A stretch of 64,000 nucleotides of DNA from Argonema antarcticum A004/B2 (lineage in GTDB: Bacteria > Cyanobacteriota > Cyanobacteriia > Cyanobacteriales > Aerosakkonemataceae). The number at the start of each line of letters is the position of its first letter. The stretch's first letter is position 1. The translations under genes were made by a program, and so were the position numbers. The stretch lies in assembly GCF_023333585.1 (NCBI RefSeq), contig NZ_JAIQZN010000034.1, forward strand, positions 1 to 64,000, written 5' to 3'. Positions 41,789 to 49,934 of the stretch are shown here, piece by piece. Under the pieces are notes generated by a model. The model saw only the letters and a list, made by a program, of their open reading frames with translations. It was not told the origin of the DNA and made no database searches.

Positions 41789-43261
41789 ATGTTAATTTTT
41801 CCAGTAAACCAAAAACGCGCCTACGCCTTAGATGCCCTGCGTGGATTCGCCGTTTTAGCAATGATCTTATCGGGTACGATCGCATATCGCATCTTACCGG
41901 CTTGGATGTATCACGCCCAAGTCCCGCCACCAAACCATAACTACAATCCTAATCTGCCCGGTTTAACCTGGGTCGATCTTGTATTTCCATTGTTTTTATT
42001 TTCAATGGGTGCAGCCATACCCCTGGCGCTGTCTCGTCGCCTTGCCAAAAAAGTTTCTCACCCAGAACTTATTTTACACATCCTTAAAAGAGGATTTTTC
42101 TTAGCAACATTCGCCATCGTTCTTCAACATCTGCGACCAAGCATGATCAGCCAAGACTCTACTCTAGAAAAATGGGGGATTGCTTTATGGGGATTTTTAA
42201 TATTATTTTTTATGTTTGTACGTTTGCCAGATTCATTGCCAAAATGGCATCGCAGAGCAATTCCAGTTATAGCCTGGATATCTGCGATCGTACTTTTGTC
42301 TCAACTCCAATATCAGGATGGCGGCGGATTTGAACTCGCTCGTAGCGATATTATCCTCATCGTTCTAGCAAATACTGCTGTCTTTAGCTCGCTAATTTGG
42401 CTGTTTACTAAGTCTAATTTGCGGCTGCGGCTGGGATTTTTGGGCTTATTACTAGCTTTGCGTTTGTCAGCTACCGTTAGTGGCAGTTGGATTGCTCAAA
42501 TTTGGTCAGCTTCTCCCGCACCTTGGATTTTCCAATTTGCGTATTTGTCCTATTTGTTTGTGGTCATTCCCGGAACAATTGCTGGCGATTTAATTTTATC
42601 GTGGGTAAATACTACAACACCTGCGGAAGTAGGCGGAAGCGATCGAATTATTGAGCAGCAAGAATTATCGATTAATCCACCTCTGCAATGGCAAATAAAT
42701 CGTTTTTATACCATTATTTTGTTGATATTGGCTAACTGTTTGGTGCTGCTGATTGGATTGCAAGGTAGATGGGTATGGCAAACAACGTTAGTCAGCGGTG
42801 TACTTTGTTGGGCTGGTTGGTTTTTATTTACCAAACCAACTAATGAAACAGAATACTTAATCAAAATGTTGTATAATTGGGGCGTTTACTGGCTGGGCGT
42901 TGGCTTACTCTTTGAACCTTTCCAAGGCGGGATTAAAAAAGACCCATCAACTTTAAGTTACTATTTTGTAACCACAGGCATGGCCTTTTTTATCTTGATT
43001 TTATTTACAATAATCATAGATGTTCTTAACCAAGGAAAATGGCTACAATTATTAATTGATAATGGTCAGAATCCCATGATTGCCTATGTGGGATTTGCCA
43101 ATCTAGTTTGGCCTATTCTGATCTTAACTAGAGTTGATGCGTTGGTTATACAAAATACCAAAACTCAGTTACTTGGATTCTTTAAAGGGATTGTTTATAC
43201 TCTGCTCGTAGCGTATATTGTGAGTTTGTTTACCAGACTGAAACTATTCTGGAGGACTTAG
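41789..43261 (+). CDS. DUF5009 / HGSNAT-like multi-pass membrane acyltransferase-type protein
   Basis: A 490-aa integral membrane protein with about 11-12 hydrophobic segments. The N-terminus QKRAYALDALRGFAVLAMIL and WVDLVFPLFLFSMGAAIPL are hallmarks of the DUF5009 / heparan-alpha-glucosaminide N-acetyltransferase-like group (R..alDalRG..., D...P.FlF..G). Family members are thought to move acyl groups across the membrane to sugars, but bacterial roles are mostly unproven. The gene is solitary, between the IS derivative and the ars genes. Its ATG at 41789 starts the conserved region almost at once, which supports the start. Confidence 0.82.
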   Translation: MLIFPVNQKRAYALDALRGFAVLAMILSGTIAYRILPAWMYHAQVPPPNHNYNPNLPGLTWVDLVFPLFLFSMGAAIPLALSRRLAKKVSHPELILHILKRGFFLATFAIVLQHLRPSMISQDSTLEKWGIALWGFLILFFMFVRLPDSLPKWHRRAIPVIAWISAIVLLSQLQYQDGGGFELARSDIILIVLANTAVFSSLIWLFTKSNLRLRLGFLGLLLALRLSATVSGSWIAQIWSASPAPWIFQFAYLSYLFVVIPGTIAGDLILSWVNTTTPAEVGGSDRIIEQQELSINPPLQWQINRFYTIILLILANCLVLLIGLQGRWVWQTTLVSGVLCWAGWFLFTKPTNETEYLIKMLYNWGVYWLGVGLLFEPFQGGIKKDPSTLSYYFVTTGMAFFILILFTIIIDVLNQGKWLQLLIDNGQNPMIAYVGFANLVWPILILTRVDALVIQNTKTQLLGFFKGIVYTLLVAYIVSLFTRLKLFWRT

Positions 43262-43325
43262 CGAATTTGTCAGATCGATTGTGCTTTGGATAGGATAGCT
43301 GAAGAGACGTTTCAAAAAAAACTTG

Positions 43326-43661
43326 ATGGTAAACCTACCTGCCCTAGCACCAACTGACATCGCTTCTGGCTTTCATGCCTTATCTGACCCCCTGCGGCTT
43401 CAGGTCTTGGATCTGCTACGCTCTCAAGAGCTATGCGTGTGCGAACTCTGCGAACAATTGGGGGTCACTCAGTCTAAACTGTCGTTTCACCTCAAAACCC
43501 TCAAAGAGGCAGGCTTAGTTCGATCGCGCCAAGAAGGACGCTGGATTTACTACACCCTCAATCTGTCTGTGTTTATCGTCTTGGAGCAGTACCTGGCAGA
43601 ATACCGTCGCTTCAGTACTATCTTACCCGCTCGCTCCTGCCGGGACGCCAGTTATAGCTAG
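43326..43661 (+). CDS. arsR: ArsR-family metalloregulator
   Basis: 111 aa from the ATG at 43326. A winged helix-turn-helix of the ArsR/SmtB type: ALSDPLRLQVLDLLRSQELC, then CELCEQLGVTQSKLSFHLKT. The metal-sensing cysteines are Cys37, Cys39 and Cys42 in ELCVCELCE of the recognition region, the classical As(III)/Sb(III) site. It should repress the arsenic genes downstream until arsenite binds. The C-terminal residues RSCRDASYS read into a copy of the dispersed repeat, so the tail is probably not original. It heads the arsenic island; likely operators lie before arsH and acr3. Confidence 0.92.
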   Translation: MVNLPALAPTDIASGFHALSDPLRLQVLDLLRSQELCVCELCEQLGVTQSKLSFHLKTLKEAGLVRSRQEGRWIYYTLNLSVFIVLEQYLAEYRRFSTILPARSCRDASYS

Positions 43662-43736
43662 GGGCTAGGGGCTAGGGGCGTGTTTCAAGGGTTTCAGGAA
43701 TTAAGAACGTCCTAACTGACGAAAGCCGTTGCTATA
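43652..43736 (-). repeat. Dispersed TATAGCAA...CTAGCTATA repeat, copy D
   Basis: On the minus strand it reads TATAGCAACGGCTTTCGTCA, GTTAGGACGTTCTTAATTCC, and three CCCCTAG units ending CTAGCTATAA. It overlaps the last codons of arsR. Confidence 0.85.
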
Positions 43737-43780
43737 ATCCATCAACTTTTTTTATATTATTTTCCCCTTAAGCTTCATCC

Positions 43781-43826
43781 TTGGTACTTGACAAATCAAT
43801 TTTTTTTGAAATGATGGTATTATAGT
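43781..43826 (+). promoter_or_regulatory. arsH promoter with putative ArsR operator
   Basis: TTGGTACTTGACAAATCAA followed by a T-run, TTGAAATGAT and TATTATAG. TTGACA at 43788-43793 can serve as the -35 element and AATGAT at 43810 as a weak -10 with a 16-bp spacer. The dyad ATCAA...TTGAAATGAT lies in the spacer, where an ArsR-type repressor would block polymerase. A near-identical block precedes acr3 at 44641-44684. Confidence 0.6.
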
Positions 43827-43839
43827 CTTTAAGTAATTT

Positions 43840-44493
43840 ATGCCGACTTTTGAACATCCACCCAGGATTTTGTTTTTGTATGGTTCTTTACGCGATCGCT
43901 CCTACAGCAGACTACTAGCTGAAGAAGCAGCCCGGATTATTGAAGGATATGGTGCAGAAATCCGATTCTTCGACCCCCGTGAGTTACCCATTTATGGCAG
44001 CGTACCAGATACACATCCAAAGGTTCAGGAGTTAAGGGAATTAAGCGTGTGGTCTGAGGGACAAGTGTGGTCGAGTCCAGAGATGCACGGGCAAATTACC
44101 GGCATCATGAAAAACCAGATTGATTGGATTCCATTAACTTTAGGCGCAGTTAGACCCACTCAAGGCAGAACTTTGGCCGTAATGCAGGTAAGTGGTGGTT
44201 CTCAATCCTTTAATGCCGTCAATACTTTGCGACTTCTGGGGCGCTGGATGCGGATGTTTACCATCCCCAATCAATCTTCTGTTGCTAAAGCCTACCAGGA
44301 GTTTAACGAAGATGGGACGATGAAAGATTCTCCCTACCGCGATCGCGTTATTGATGTGATGGAAGAACTCTATAAGTTTACCATCTTGCTGCGAGAGCAA
44401 GTTGATCACCTGACCGATCGCTACAGTGAACGCAAAGAAAAAGCTGCCAAACAAGTTATTGAAGTGGCAAACAAAGCTCTAGAGGTTTCATAA
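43840..44493 (+). CDS. arsH: ArsH NADPH-dependent FMN oxidoreductase
   Basis: A 217-aa cytosolic flavoprotein. The FMN phosphate loop is [18 protein letters not shown] (about 14-31); also [35 protein letters not shown] and the flavin-contacting [20 protein letters not shown]. The length and motifs are those of ArsH rather than of general flavodoxin-like reductases. ArsH oxidises trivalent organoarsenicals such as methylarsenite to less toxic pentavalent forms using NADPH. It has its own promoter with a putative ArsR site, which it shares in sequence with acr3. Confidence 0.95.
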   Translation: MPTFEHPPRILFLYGSLRDRSYSRLLAEEAARIIEGYGAEIRFFDPRELPIYGSVPDTHPKVQELRELSVWSEGQVWSSPEMHGQITGIMKNQIDWIPLTLGAVRPTQGRTLAVMQVSGGSQSFNAVNTLRLLGRWMRMFTIPNQSSVAKAYQEFNEDGTMKDSPYRDRVIDVMEELYKFTILLREQVDHLTDRYSERKEKAAKQVIEVANKALEVS

Positions 44494-44640
44494 ACTCAAT
44501 TTGCCCTAATTTGTCGTTTTAGAGCAATCTTTGGCATAATACCGTCGCTTCAGTAATATCTTACCTCTGGTTCATAATCCCTTATGTCGTAACCTTTTAC
44601 CTCTTACCTCAACGCTCGCCCCTAGCTATAACCTCATTTT

Positions 44641-44684
44641 TGGTACTTGACAAATCAACTTTTTTTGAAATGATTTAGTTATAG
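44641..44684 (+). promoter_or_regulatory. acr3 promoter with putative ArsR operator
   Basis: TGGTACTTGACAAATCAACT, a T-run, then TTGAAATGATTTAGTTATAG. TTGACA is at 44647-44652 and an AATGAT -10-like box follows after 16 bp. About 35 consecutive positions match the arsH promoter with very few differences, so both genes should respond to the same repressor. A tail fragment of the dispersed repeat (CGCCCCTAGCTATAA) lies just upstream at about 44617. Confidence 0.6.
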
Positions 44685-44768
44685 ACCAAGTGCAAAAAGG
44701 TGGTGCCTTATCCCATTTGGGTATACAAGTTGAAAGTTCAGAAAATGTTCGGCAGCTATCCATAAATC

Positions 44769-45836
44769 ATGACGAAAAAACCTCTAACAAAACAACTTTC
44801 TTTTCTCGATCGCTTCCTAACATTGTGGATATTTTTAGCAATGTTTGTAGGCGTCTGGCTGGGATATTTCATTCCTGGAATAGAAGAATTTATCAACCAA
44901 TTCCAAGTAGGAACAACTAACATCCCCATTGCCATTGGCTTAATTCTGATGATGTATCCGCCACTTACCAAAGTGCGATACGAAGAATTAGGAGATGTAT
45001 TTCGTAATACTAAGATTCTCAGTTTATCTTTAGTGCAGAACTGGGTTGTTGGCCCGATTTTAATGTTTGTACTTGCCATTGTCTTTTTGCGGGATTATCC
45101 CGAATATATGGCAGGCTTAATTATGATAGGATTAGCCCGCTGTATTGCAATGGTAATCGTGTGGAGCGAATTAGCCAAAGGAGATACGGAATACACCGCT
45201 GGATTAGTCGCATTCAACAGTATTTTCCAAGTTTTGTTTTACAGCGTTTATGCTTGGTTTTTCATTACAGTTCTGCCACCTTTATTTGGCTTAAAAGGAA
45301 GCATCGTCTCAATTGGGATTGGAGAAATTGCCCAGAGTGTTTTCATTTATTTAGGAATTCCCTTCATTGCCGGATTCCTGACTCGCGTTGCTTTAGTAAA
45401 AGCCAAAGGTAAGCAGTGGTATCACCATAAATTTATTCCCAAAATCAGCCCTATCACTCTAATTGCCCTACTATTTACAATTGTGGTAATGTTTAGCTTA
45501 AAGGGCAATTTAATCGTGCAAATTCCAATGGATGTTGTGCGAATAGCAATTCCACTACTCATCTATTTTGTAGTAATGTTCTTAGTTAGTTTCTATATGG
45601 CATGGAAAATCAAAGCTGACTACGCAAAATCTGTGAGTTTAGCTTTTACTGCCGCTAGCAATAATTTCGAGTTAGCTATTGCTGTTGCCGTTGCAGTATT
45701 TGGAATTAACTCTGGTGCTGCCTTTGCTGCCGTCATTGGGCCATTGGTAGAAGTGCCGGTGCTAATTAGTTTGGTGAATGTAGCATTCTGGATTCGGAAA
45801 CAATATTTTAAAGTTTCCGAAGCAAAAGCTCTCTAG
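44769..45836 (+). CDS. acr3: Arsenite efflux transporter Acr3 (BASS superfamily)
   Basis: A 355-aa inner-membrane carrier with about ten transmembrane segments. Acr3 hallmarks: [59 protein letters not shown], and the conserved Cys region [19 protein letters not shown], in which the Cys is needed for arsenite transport; also [20 protein letters not shown]. It extrudes As(OH)3 driven by the proton gradient. It is followed after 18 nt by arsC, so both are in one operon: the arsenite made by ArsC is exported by Acr3. Confidence 0.95.
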   Translation: MTKKPLTKQLSFLDRFLTLWIFLAMFVGVWLGYFIPGIEEFINQFQVGTTNIPIAIGLILMMYPPLTKVRYEELGDVFRNTKILSLSLVQNWVVGPILMFVLAIVFLRDYPEYMAGLIMIGLARCIAMVIVWSELAKGDTEYTAGLVAFNSIFQVLFYSVYAWFFITVLPPLFGLKGSIVSIGIGEIAQSVFIYLGIPFIAGFLTRVALVKAKGKQWYHHKFIPKISPITLIALLFTIVVMFSLKGNLIVQIPMDVVRIAIPLLIYFVVMFLVSFYMAWKIKADYAKSVSLAFTAASNNFELAIAVAVAVFGINSGAAFAAVIGPLVEVPVLISLVNVAFWIRKQYFKVSEAKAL

Positions 45837-45854
45837 TAAAATAAAGGATTAGCA

Positions 45855-46250
45855 ATGAAACGAGTGATGTTTGTTTGCAAGAAAAATTCTTGCCGTTCCC
45901 AAATGGCTGAGGGATTTGCTCGCACTCTCGGAGAAGGTAAAGTATCTGTTACCAGTTCGGGATTAGAGGCAAGTCAGGTTCATCCCATAGCTGTTCAAGT
46001 AATGGATGAAATTGGTATTGATATCACAGAGCAAAAATCTAAGCCTTTGAGCGATTTTAAGTCAGAAGATTACGATATAGTGATTTCTTTATGCGGGTGT
46101 GGAGTTAACTTGCCAGAAGATTGGGTATTGCGAGAAGTTTTTCAAGATTGGCAGTTGGACGATCCAGATGGGCAAGCAATAGAAGTTTTTCACAGGGTGC
46201 GAGATGAAGTTAAAGAACGGGTAGCAAAACTGGTTGAATCTGTTAGTTAG
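45855..46250 (+). CDS. arsC: Arsenate reductase, low-molecular-weight phosphatase fold (glutaredoxin-dependent cyanobacterial type)
   Basis: 131 aa. The P-loop is CKKNSCR at residues 8-14 (CX5R), with nucleophile Cys8, and the redox pair is Cys80 and Cys82 in SLCGCG. This is the cysteine set described for Synechocystis ArsC, which has the fold of the thioredoxin-type enzyme but uses glutathione/glutaredoxin. It reduces arsenate to arsenite in the cytosol. The start is supported by AAAGGATT a few bases upstream. It is cotranscribed with acr3 and followed by a hairpin at 46293-46326 that may end the transcript. Confidence 0.93.
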   Translation: MKRVMFVCKKNSCRSQMAEGFARTLGEGKVSVTSSGLEASQVHPIAVQVMDEIGIDITEQKSKPLSDFKSEDYDIVISLCGCGVNLPEDWVLREVFQDWQLDDPDGQAIEVFHRVRDEVKERVAKLVESVS

Positions 46251-46292
46251 TAAGTAAACGGGCATAATTAAACATAAAACTGCTGCGCCCTT

Positions 46293-46326
46293 AGAAACCC
46301 GGTAACTCCTGCGAAACCGGGTTTCT
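46293..46326. terminator. Hairpin after arsC (AGAAACCCGGT/ACCGGGTTTCT)
   Basis: An 11-bp perfect stem with a 12-nt loop, followed by ATTCTTTG rather than a strong T-run. It may terminate the acr3-arsC transcript. It is a relative of the palindrome at 9721-9753, so it may instead be a dispersed repeat. Confidence 0.45.
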
Positions 46327-46479
46327 ATTCTTTGCCGGGACAAATTCCAATAGGAACTAAACTAGAAGTTGTTGCTAGTCAGCAGTCAGTAGTGACCCCA
46401 GACTGACGCTTGGGGTCAGTTATAATTGAGAGCAAACTACCGATCGGCAACTACCAACTACTACTAGCGATCGCTAACT

Positions 46480-47517
46480 ATGACAAAACCAGAAAATTCC
46501 CAAAACTCGAACGAAATGCCGCCCTCCCAGGCGATGTTGCAAATGATCGTTGGGCCTTGGGTATCGCAGGCAATCTATGTTGCGGCTAAACTCGGTATTG
46601 CTGACTTGCTGAAAGATGGGCCGAAAACTAGCGATGAACTTGCCAACGCAACTGGCACTCATGCGCGATCGCTCCACCGTGTACTGCGTGCCCTCGCCAG
46701 TGTGGGTGTCTTCACCTTAGCAGAAGACTTTCGCTACTTCCTGACGCCTCTAGCAGAATGCCTTTTAAGAGATGTTCCAGGTTCGCTGTATTCCACCGCC
46801 GTTATGTTTGGCGAGGAGTGGCACTGGCGACCTTTGGGCGAGATGCTTCATACCGTCAAGACGGGCGAACCGGCGTTCGATCGCGTCTTCGGCATGGAGT
46901 TGTTCCCGTACATGGGCAAAAACGCAGAAGCTGCCAAAATATTCGACGAGGCGATGACCAGTCTTTCTGCCAGAAATAATGCGGCTATTCCAGCTGCATA
47001 TAACTTTTCGCCCTACAGCAAGTTAGTGGAAGTTTCGGGTGGACAGGGAACTCTGACGATCTCCATCCTCAAAGCAAACCCAGGACTCAAGGGTATTCTC
47101 TTCGATCAACCGTCAGTTATTGAAGGTGCAAAGTCTGCGATCGAGGCACAAGGACTTGGCGATCGCTTGCAGCTTGCGAGTGGCAACTTTTTTGAGTCGG
47201 TGCCTAGTGGCGGTGACATCTATATGCTTAAGAACATTATTCACGACTGGGACGACGAGCGATCGATTGCGATCCTCAAGAATTGCCACAGCGCAATGGT
47301 GGAAAATGGAAAACTTCTGGTCATCGAGATGGCGTTACCGTCGGGTAATGAGCCCTCGTTTGGTAAGCTTGCTGACTTGGAAATGCTCGTCAGTCAACCA
47401 GGTTGGGAACGCACCGAAGCTGAGTATCGAGATTTGTTTAAAGCCGCAGGTTTCCATCTGACGAAAATTGTTCCAACCGCATCTCCCTTAAGTGCGATCG
47501 AGGGTGTGCCCGTTTAG
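46480..47517 (+). CDS. SAM-dependent O-methyltransferase (plant-type Methyltransf_2 family)
   Basis: A 345-aa protein. The N-terminal helical dimerisation/winged-helix part is at about 15-105 (QAIYVAAKLGIADLLKDGPK, HARSLHRVLRALASVGVF). The Rossmann part has motif I VEVSGGQGTLTISIL, slightly different from the usual V.V.GG.G; then FDQPSVIEGA, the acidic/catalytic-region motif LKNIIHDWDDERSIAILKNC, and ERTEAEYRDLFKAAGF. The substrate of this family is usually a hydroxyl of a small aromatic or polyketide molecule. It lies inside the arsenic island between arsC and arsS but lacks the cysteines of ArsM arsenite methyltransferases. Whether it acts on an arsenical, an arsenosugar intermediate or something unrelated is unknown. 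Confidence 0.85.
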   Translation: MTKPENSQNSNEMPPSQAMLQMIVGPWVSQAIYVAAKLGIADLLKDGPKTSDELANATGTHARSLHRVLRALASVGVFTLAEDFRYFLTPLAECLLRDVPGSLYSTAVMFGEEWHWRPLGEMLHTVKTGEPAFDRVFGMELFPYMGKNAEAAKIFDEAMTSLSARNNAAIPAAYNFSPYSKLVEVSGGQGTLTISILKANPGLKGILFDQPSVIEGAKSAIEAQGLGDRLQLASGNFFESVPSGGDIYMLKNIIHDWDDERSIAILKNCHSAMVENGKLLVIEMALPSGNEPSFGKLADLEMLVSQPGWERTEAEYRDLFKAAGFHLTKIVPTASPLSAIEGVPV

Positions 47518-47567
47518 GATCGAGAGTAGAAAAGCGAAATTAACTGGTACTACCAACAGAGAGAGAA

Positions 47568-48581
47568 ATGACTCAGACTAGAGTAATGGATGGGATTTCA
47601 GATTCGTCTGTGACACCCTTTAAAAAAAAGCTGGGCTCGCAATTAGCTAAAAACAAAATATCTGTTTTACAAATCAATCTGGGCAAACGCTGCAATCTCG
47701 CCTGCACTCATTGCCATGTGGAAGCTGGGCCAAAACGCACTGAAGAACTGTCCCCAGAAATTTGCCACCAACTAATTGAACTAATCTATAAATTTCCCCA
47801 AATAAAGATTGTTGACCTCACTGGCGGGGCACCGGAAATGCTCTATGGCTTTAAGCCAATAGTGGAAGCAGCGCGTCATGCCGATAAACAAGTAATTGTG
47901 AGGTCTAACCTTACCATTTATTTTGAAGAAGGGTTTCAGGATATTCCCGAATATTGTGCCAAACATCAACTGAAAATCGTTGCTTCCCTACCCTGCTACC
48001 TACAAGATAATGTCGATAAAATGCGCGGGACAGGTGTTTACGAGCGATCGATTCTCGCTCTCCAGTGGCTGAACAAGCTGGGCTACGGTCAAAAACCGAA
48101 TTTAATCCTTGACTTAGTATACAATCCACCAATTCCCAAAACAGCACAATTCTCTTTAACTGCCAATCAAATTAAACTTGAGCAGGATTACAAGAAGTTC
48201 TTAAAGGAGCATTTTAATATTGATTTTAATAACTTATTTACTATTACTAATTTACCGATCGGGCGGACAAAGCTGCATTTAGATCGTCAAAACCTTTATG
48301 CTCCTTATCTAAAATTTTTGGAATCGAATTTTAATGGCAGTACTACTGAATATTTAATGTGCCGGAATGAACTGTCTATTGATTATCTGGGAAATGTCTA
48401 TGATTGCGACTTTAACCAGATGGAAAATCTGCCCGCCAAACTCAAGGGTGGTGAAACGCTGACAGTTACAAAGTTATTGGCAGCGGTAAATTTAGATTCG
48501 ATCGATGAGGTGCAAACAGCGCCATACTGCTATGGTTGTACAGCGGGATCGGGTTCTAGCTGTGGTGGCGCTTTATTATAG
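47568..48581 (+). CDS. arsS: Arsenosugar-type radical SAM protein ArsS
   Basis: A 337-aa radical SAM enzyme. The [4Fe-4S] site is Cys42, Cys46 and Cys49 in RCNLACTHCHVEAGP; also VDLTGGAPEM, VRSNLTIYFEEGFQDIPEYC, MRGTGVYERSILALQWLN and YLMCRNELSIDYLGNVYDCD. The C-terminal cysteine-rich tail CYGCTAGSGSSCGG is typical of ArsS and the DUF3641 region. ArsS transfers the 5'-deoxyadenosyl group to dimethylated arsenic, a step to arsenosugars. Its usual upstream partner ArsM is not in the window; an O-methyltransferase gene lies 50 nt upstream instead. The start is supported by GAGAGAGAAATG. Confidence 0.92.
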   Translation: MTQTRVMDGISDSSVTPFKKKLGSQLAKNKISVLQINLGKRCNLACTHCHVEAGPKRTEELSPEICHQLIELIYKFPQIKIVDLTGGAPEMLYGFKPIVEAARHADKQVIVRSNLTIYFEEGFQDIPEYCAKHQLKIVASLPCYLQDNVDKMRGTGVYERSILALQWLNKLGYGQKPNLILDLVYNPPIPKTAQFSLTANQIKLEQDYKKFLKEHFNIDFNNLFTITNLPIGRTKLHLDRQNLYAPYLKFLESNFNGSTTEYLMCRNELSIDYLGNVYDCDFNQMENLPAKLKGGETLTVTKLLAAVNLDSIDEVQTAPYCYGCTAGSGSSCGGALL

Positions 48582-48703
48582 AGGCTAGGGGCAAGAAAAG
48601 TCAAAAGTTAGTAGGGGCGGGTTTTGTAAAATATTCTGTTGGTAATGAGATGTGTGGGCTAAACCCGCCCGTACAAAAGGGATTGGGGATTGGGGATTGG
48701 GAT

Positions 48704-48834
48704 TGACAACTGACAACTGACGACTGACAACTGACGACTGACAACTGACAACTGACGACTGACAACTGACAACTGACAACTGACAACTGACAACTGACGA
48801 CTGACAACTGACAACTGACAACTGACAACTGACT
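48704..48834. repeat. Heptanucleotide tandem repeat (CAACTGA/CGACTGA)
   Basis: About 18 copies of GACAACT with GACGACT variants, the reverse complement of the array at 24621-24770. It separates arsS from the VTT-domain gene. ORFs on the minus strand through it (SVVSCQL repeated) are artefacts. Confidence 0.95.
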
Positions 48835-48849
48835 AATGACTAATAACCA

Positions 48850-49530
48850 ATGACTAATAACCAAAAAAAGCATTCATGGATAAGACTGGTGATTGGAATA
48901 GCAGTCTTTATTGCGGCTGACATAATCATCCTTAAATTTACACCAGTCGGCGCTTGGCTAAGGCCAGAAAATCTGCAAGAAGTGAAACAACAGGCGGGAA
49001 TTTTTGCACCGTTGGGGTACATCGTCATTTATTTCGTGGCGGCGTTATTGGCAGTTCCGGGTACGATTTTAACGCTGTCAGCAGGAGCGCTGTTTGGGGC
49101 GTTCTGGGGTGCATTATGGACGATAATTGGGGCGACGTTGGGGGCTACGGGTGCTTTTTTGGTAGCCCGATTTATCGCGGGTGATTGGGCCAGACAGCAG
49201 TTTGAAGGGGCCGATCGCTTGCGCCAACTCAGTCAGGGTATTGAAGAAGATGGGTTTTGGTTTGCTTTGTCGATTCGTTTAGCGCCAGTTTTTCCATTTA
49301 ATGCCGTTAACTACTTGTTGGGTTTGACCCCGATTACCCTACCTAGTTACGTGCTGGCAACAGGGGTAGGAATTATACCAGGAACCTTTGCTTATGCTTG
49401 GTTGGGGCAAGGTGGACTAGAAGCCGCGACAGGTCGTCCGCCTTGGCAGCTCTTCGGTGCCTTGGCAATGCTGGCTGTGCTATCTACTTTGCCGATCGTT
49501 TTGAAGCGTTGGAAATCTAACAAAACATAG
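48850..49530 (+). CDS. TVP38/TMEM64 (VTT/DedA-like) family membrane protein
   Basis: A 226-aa multi-pass membrane protein with five to six hydrophobic segments. The VTT-domain signature is present: VPGTILTLSAGALFGAFWGA, TLGATGAFLVARFIAGDWAR, then FALSIRLAPVFPFNAVNYLL and GIIPGTFAYAWLGQGGLEA. VTT proteins include lipid scramblases and DedA-type transporters; the cyanobacterial members have no settled function. Members of this family are often found near arsS genes, so it may belong to the arsenic island (transport or membrane placement of an arsenic product), though a heptad repeat separates them here. That role is inference. Confidence 0.88.
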   Translation: MTNNQKKHSWIRLVIGIAVFIAADIIILKFTPVGAWLRPENLQEVKQQAGIFAPLGYIVIYFVAALLAVPGTILTLSAGALFGAFWGALWTIIGATLGATGAFLVARFIAGDWARQQFEGADRLRQLSQGIEEDGFWFALSIRLAPVFPFNAVNYLLGLTPITLPSYVLATGVGIIPGTFAYAWLGQGGLEAATGRPPWQLFGALAMLAVLSTLPIVLKRWKSNKT

Positions 49531-49604
49531 CTATTCACCTAGAAGAAACACTGAAACTTTACACTAACTTTACAAAATCTTTAAATACTCAAATATGTAT
49601 AGGA

Positions 49605-49674
49605 CTTACGCAATGGCCCCCCTAGCCCCCCAAATCTGGGGGGCTAGGGGGGCAAAACCTTGGTTTTGCGTAAG
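49605..49674. repeat. Nested palindromic element (CTTACGCAA ... TTGCGTAAG)
   Basis: The outer 9-bp inverted ends CTTACGCAA (49605-49613) and TTGCGTAAG (49666-49674) enclose a perfect 15-bp stem CCCCCCTAGCCCCCC / GGGGGGCTAGGGGGG (49617-49652) with loop AAATCT. It is typical of cyanobacterial dispersed palindromes. The remaining parts of 49531-49934 are A/T-rich with no gene. Confidence 0.9.
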
Positions 49675-49934
49675 GACTGTATGTATTTTTGATAAAGCTA
49701 ATATAAATTTTCAGTGAAGTACGTAAAATTACTAGCAAATTGAAGAAAGTTATGCCAATACTATTTTAAAGCTCCTGAGTATTACTTAGTTTTGGTTTGC
49801 ATAATCTGTAATTTTACGTACATTATGGATGCTATTTACAAGTCCAACACAGATATTCAAGGCTTTCAGGTTATAGCAAGAGCGCTTTACTAAGTAATTT
49901 CCAGGAATACTAGCATCTACCAGATAGCAAAAAA

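Noticed and set aside
46480-47517. Calling the island's methyltransferase ArsM
   Set aside because: ArsM has a different fold family and conserved cysteines that bind arsenite; this protein has the Methyltransf_2 layout and only two scattered cysteines.
48585-48873. Minus-strand ORFs of 78 and 90 codons after arsS
   Set aside because: They are the heptad repeat translated in two frames.
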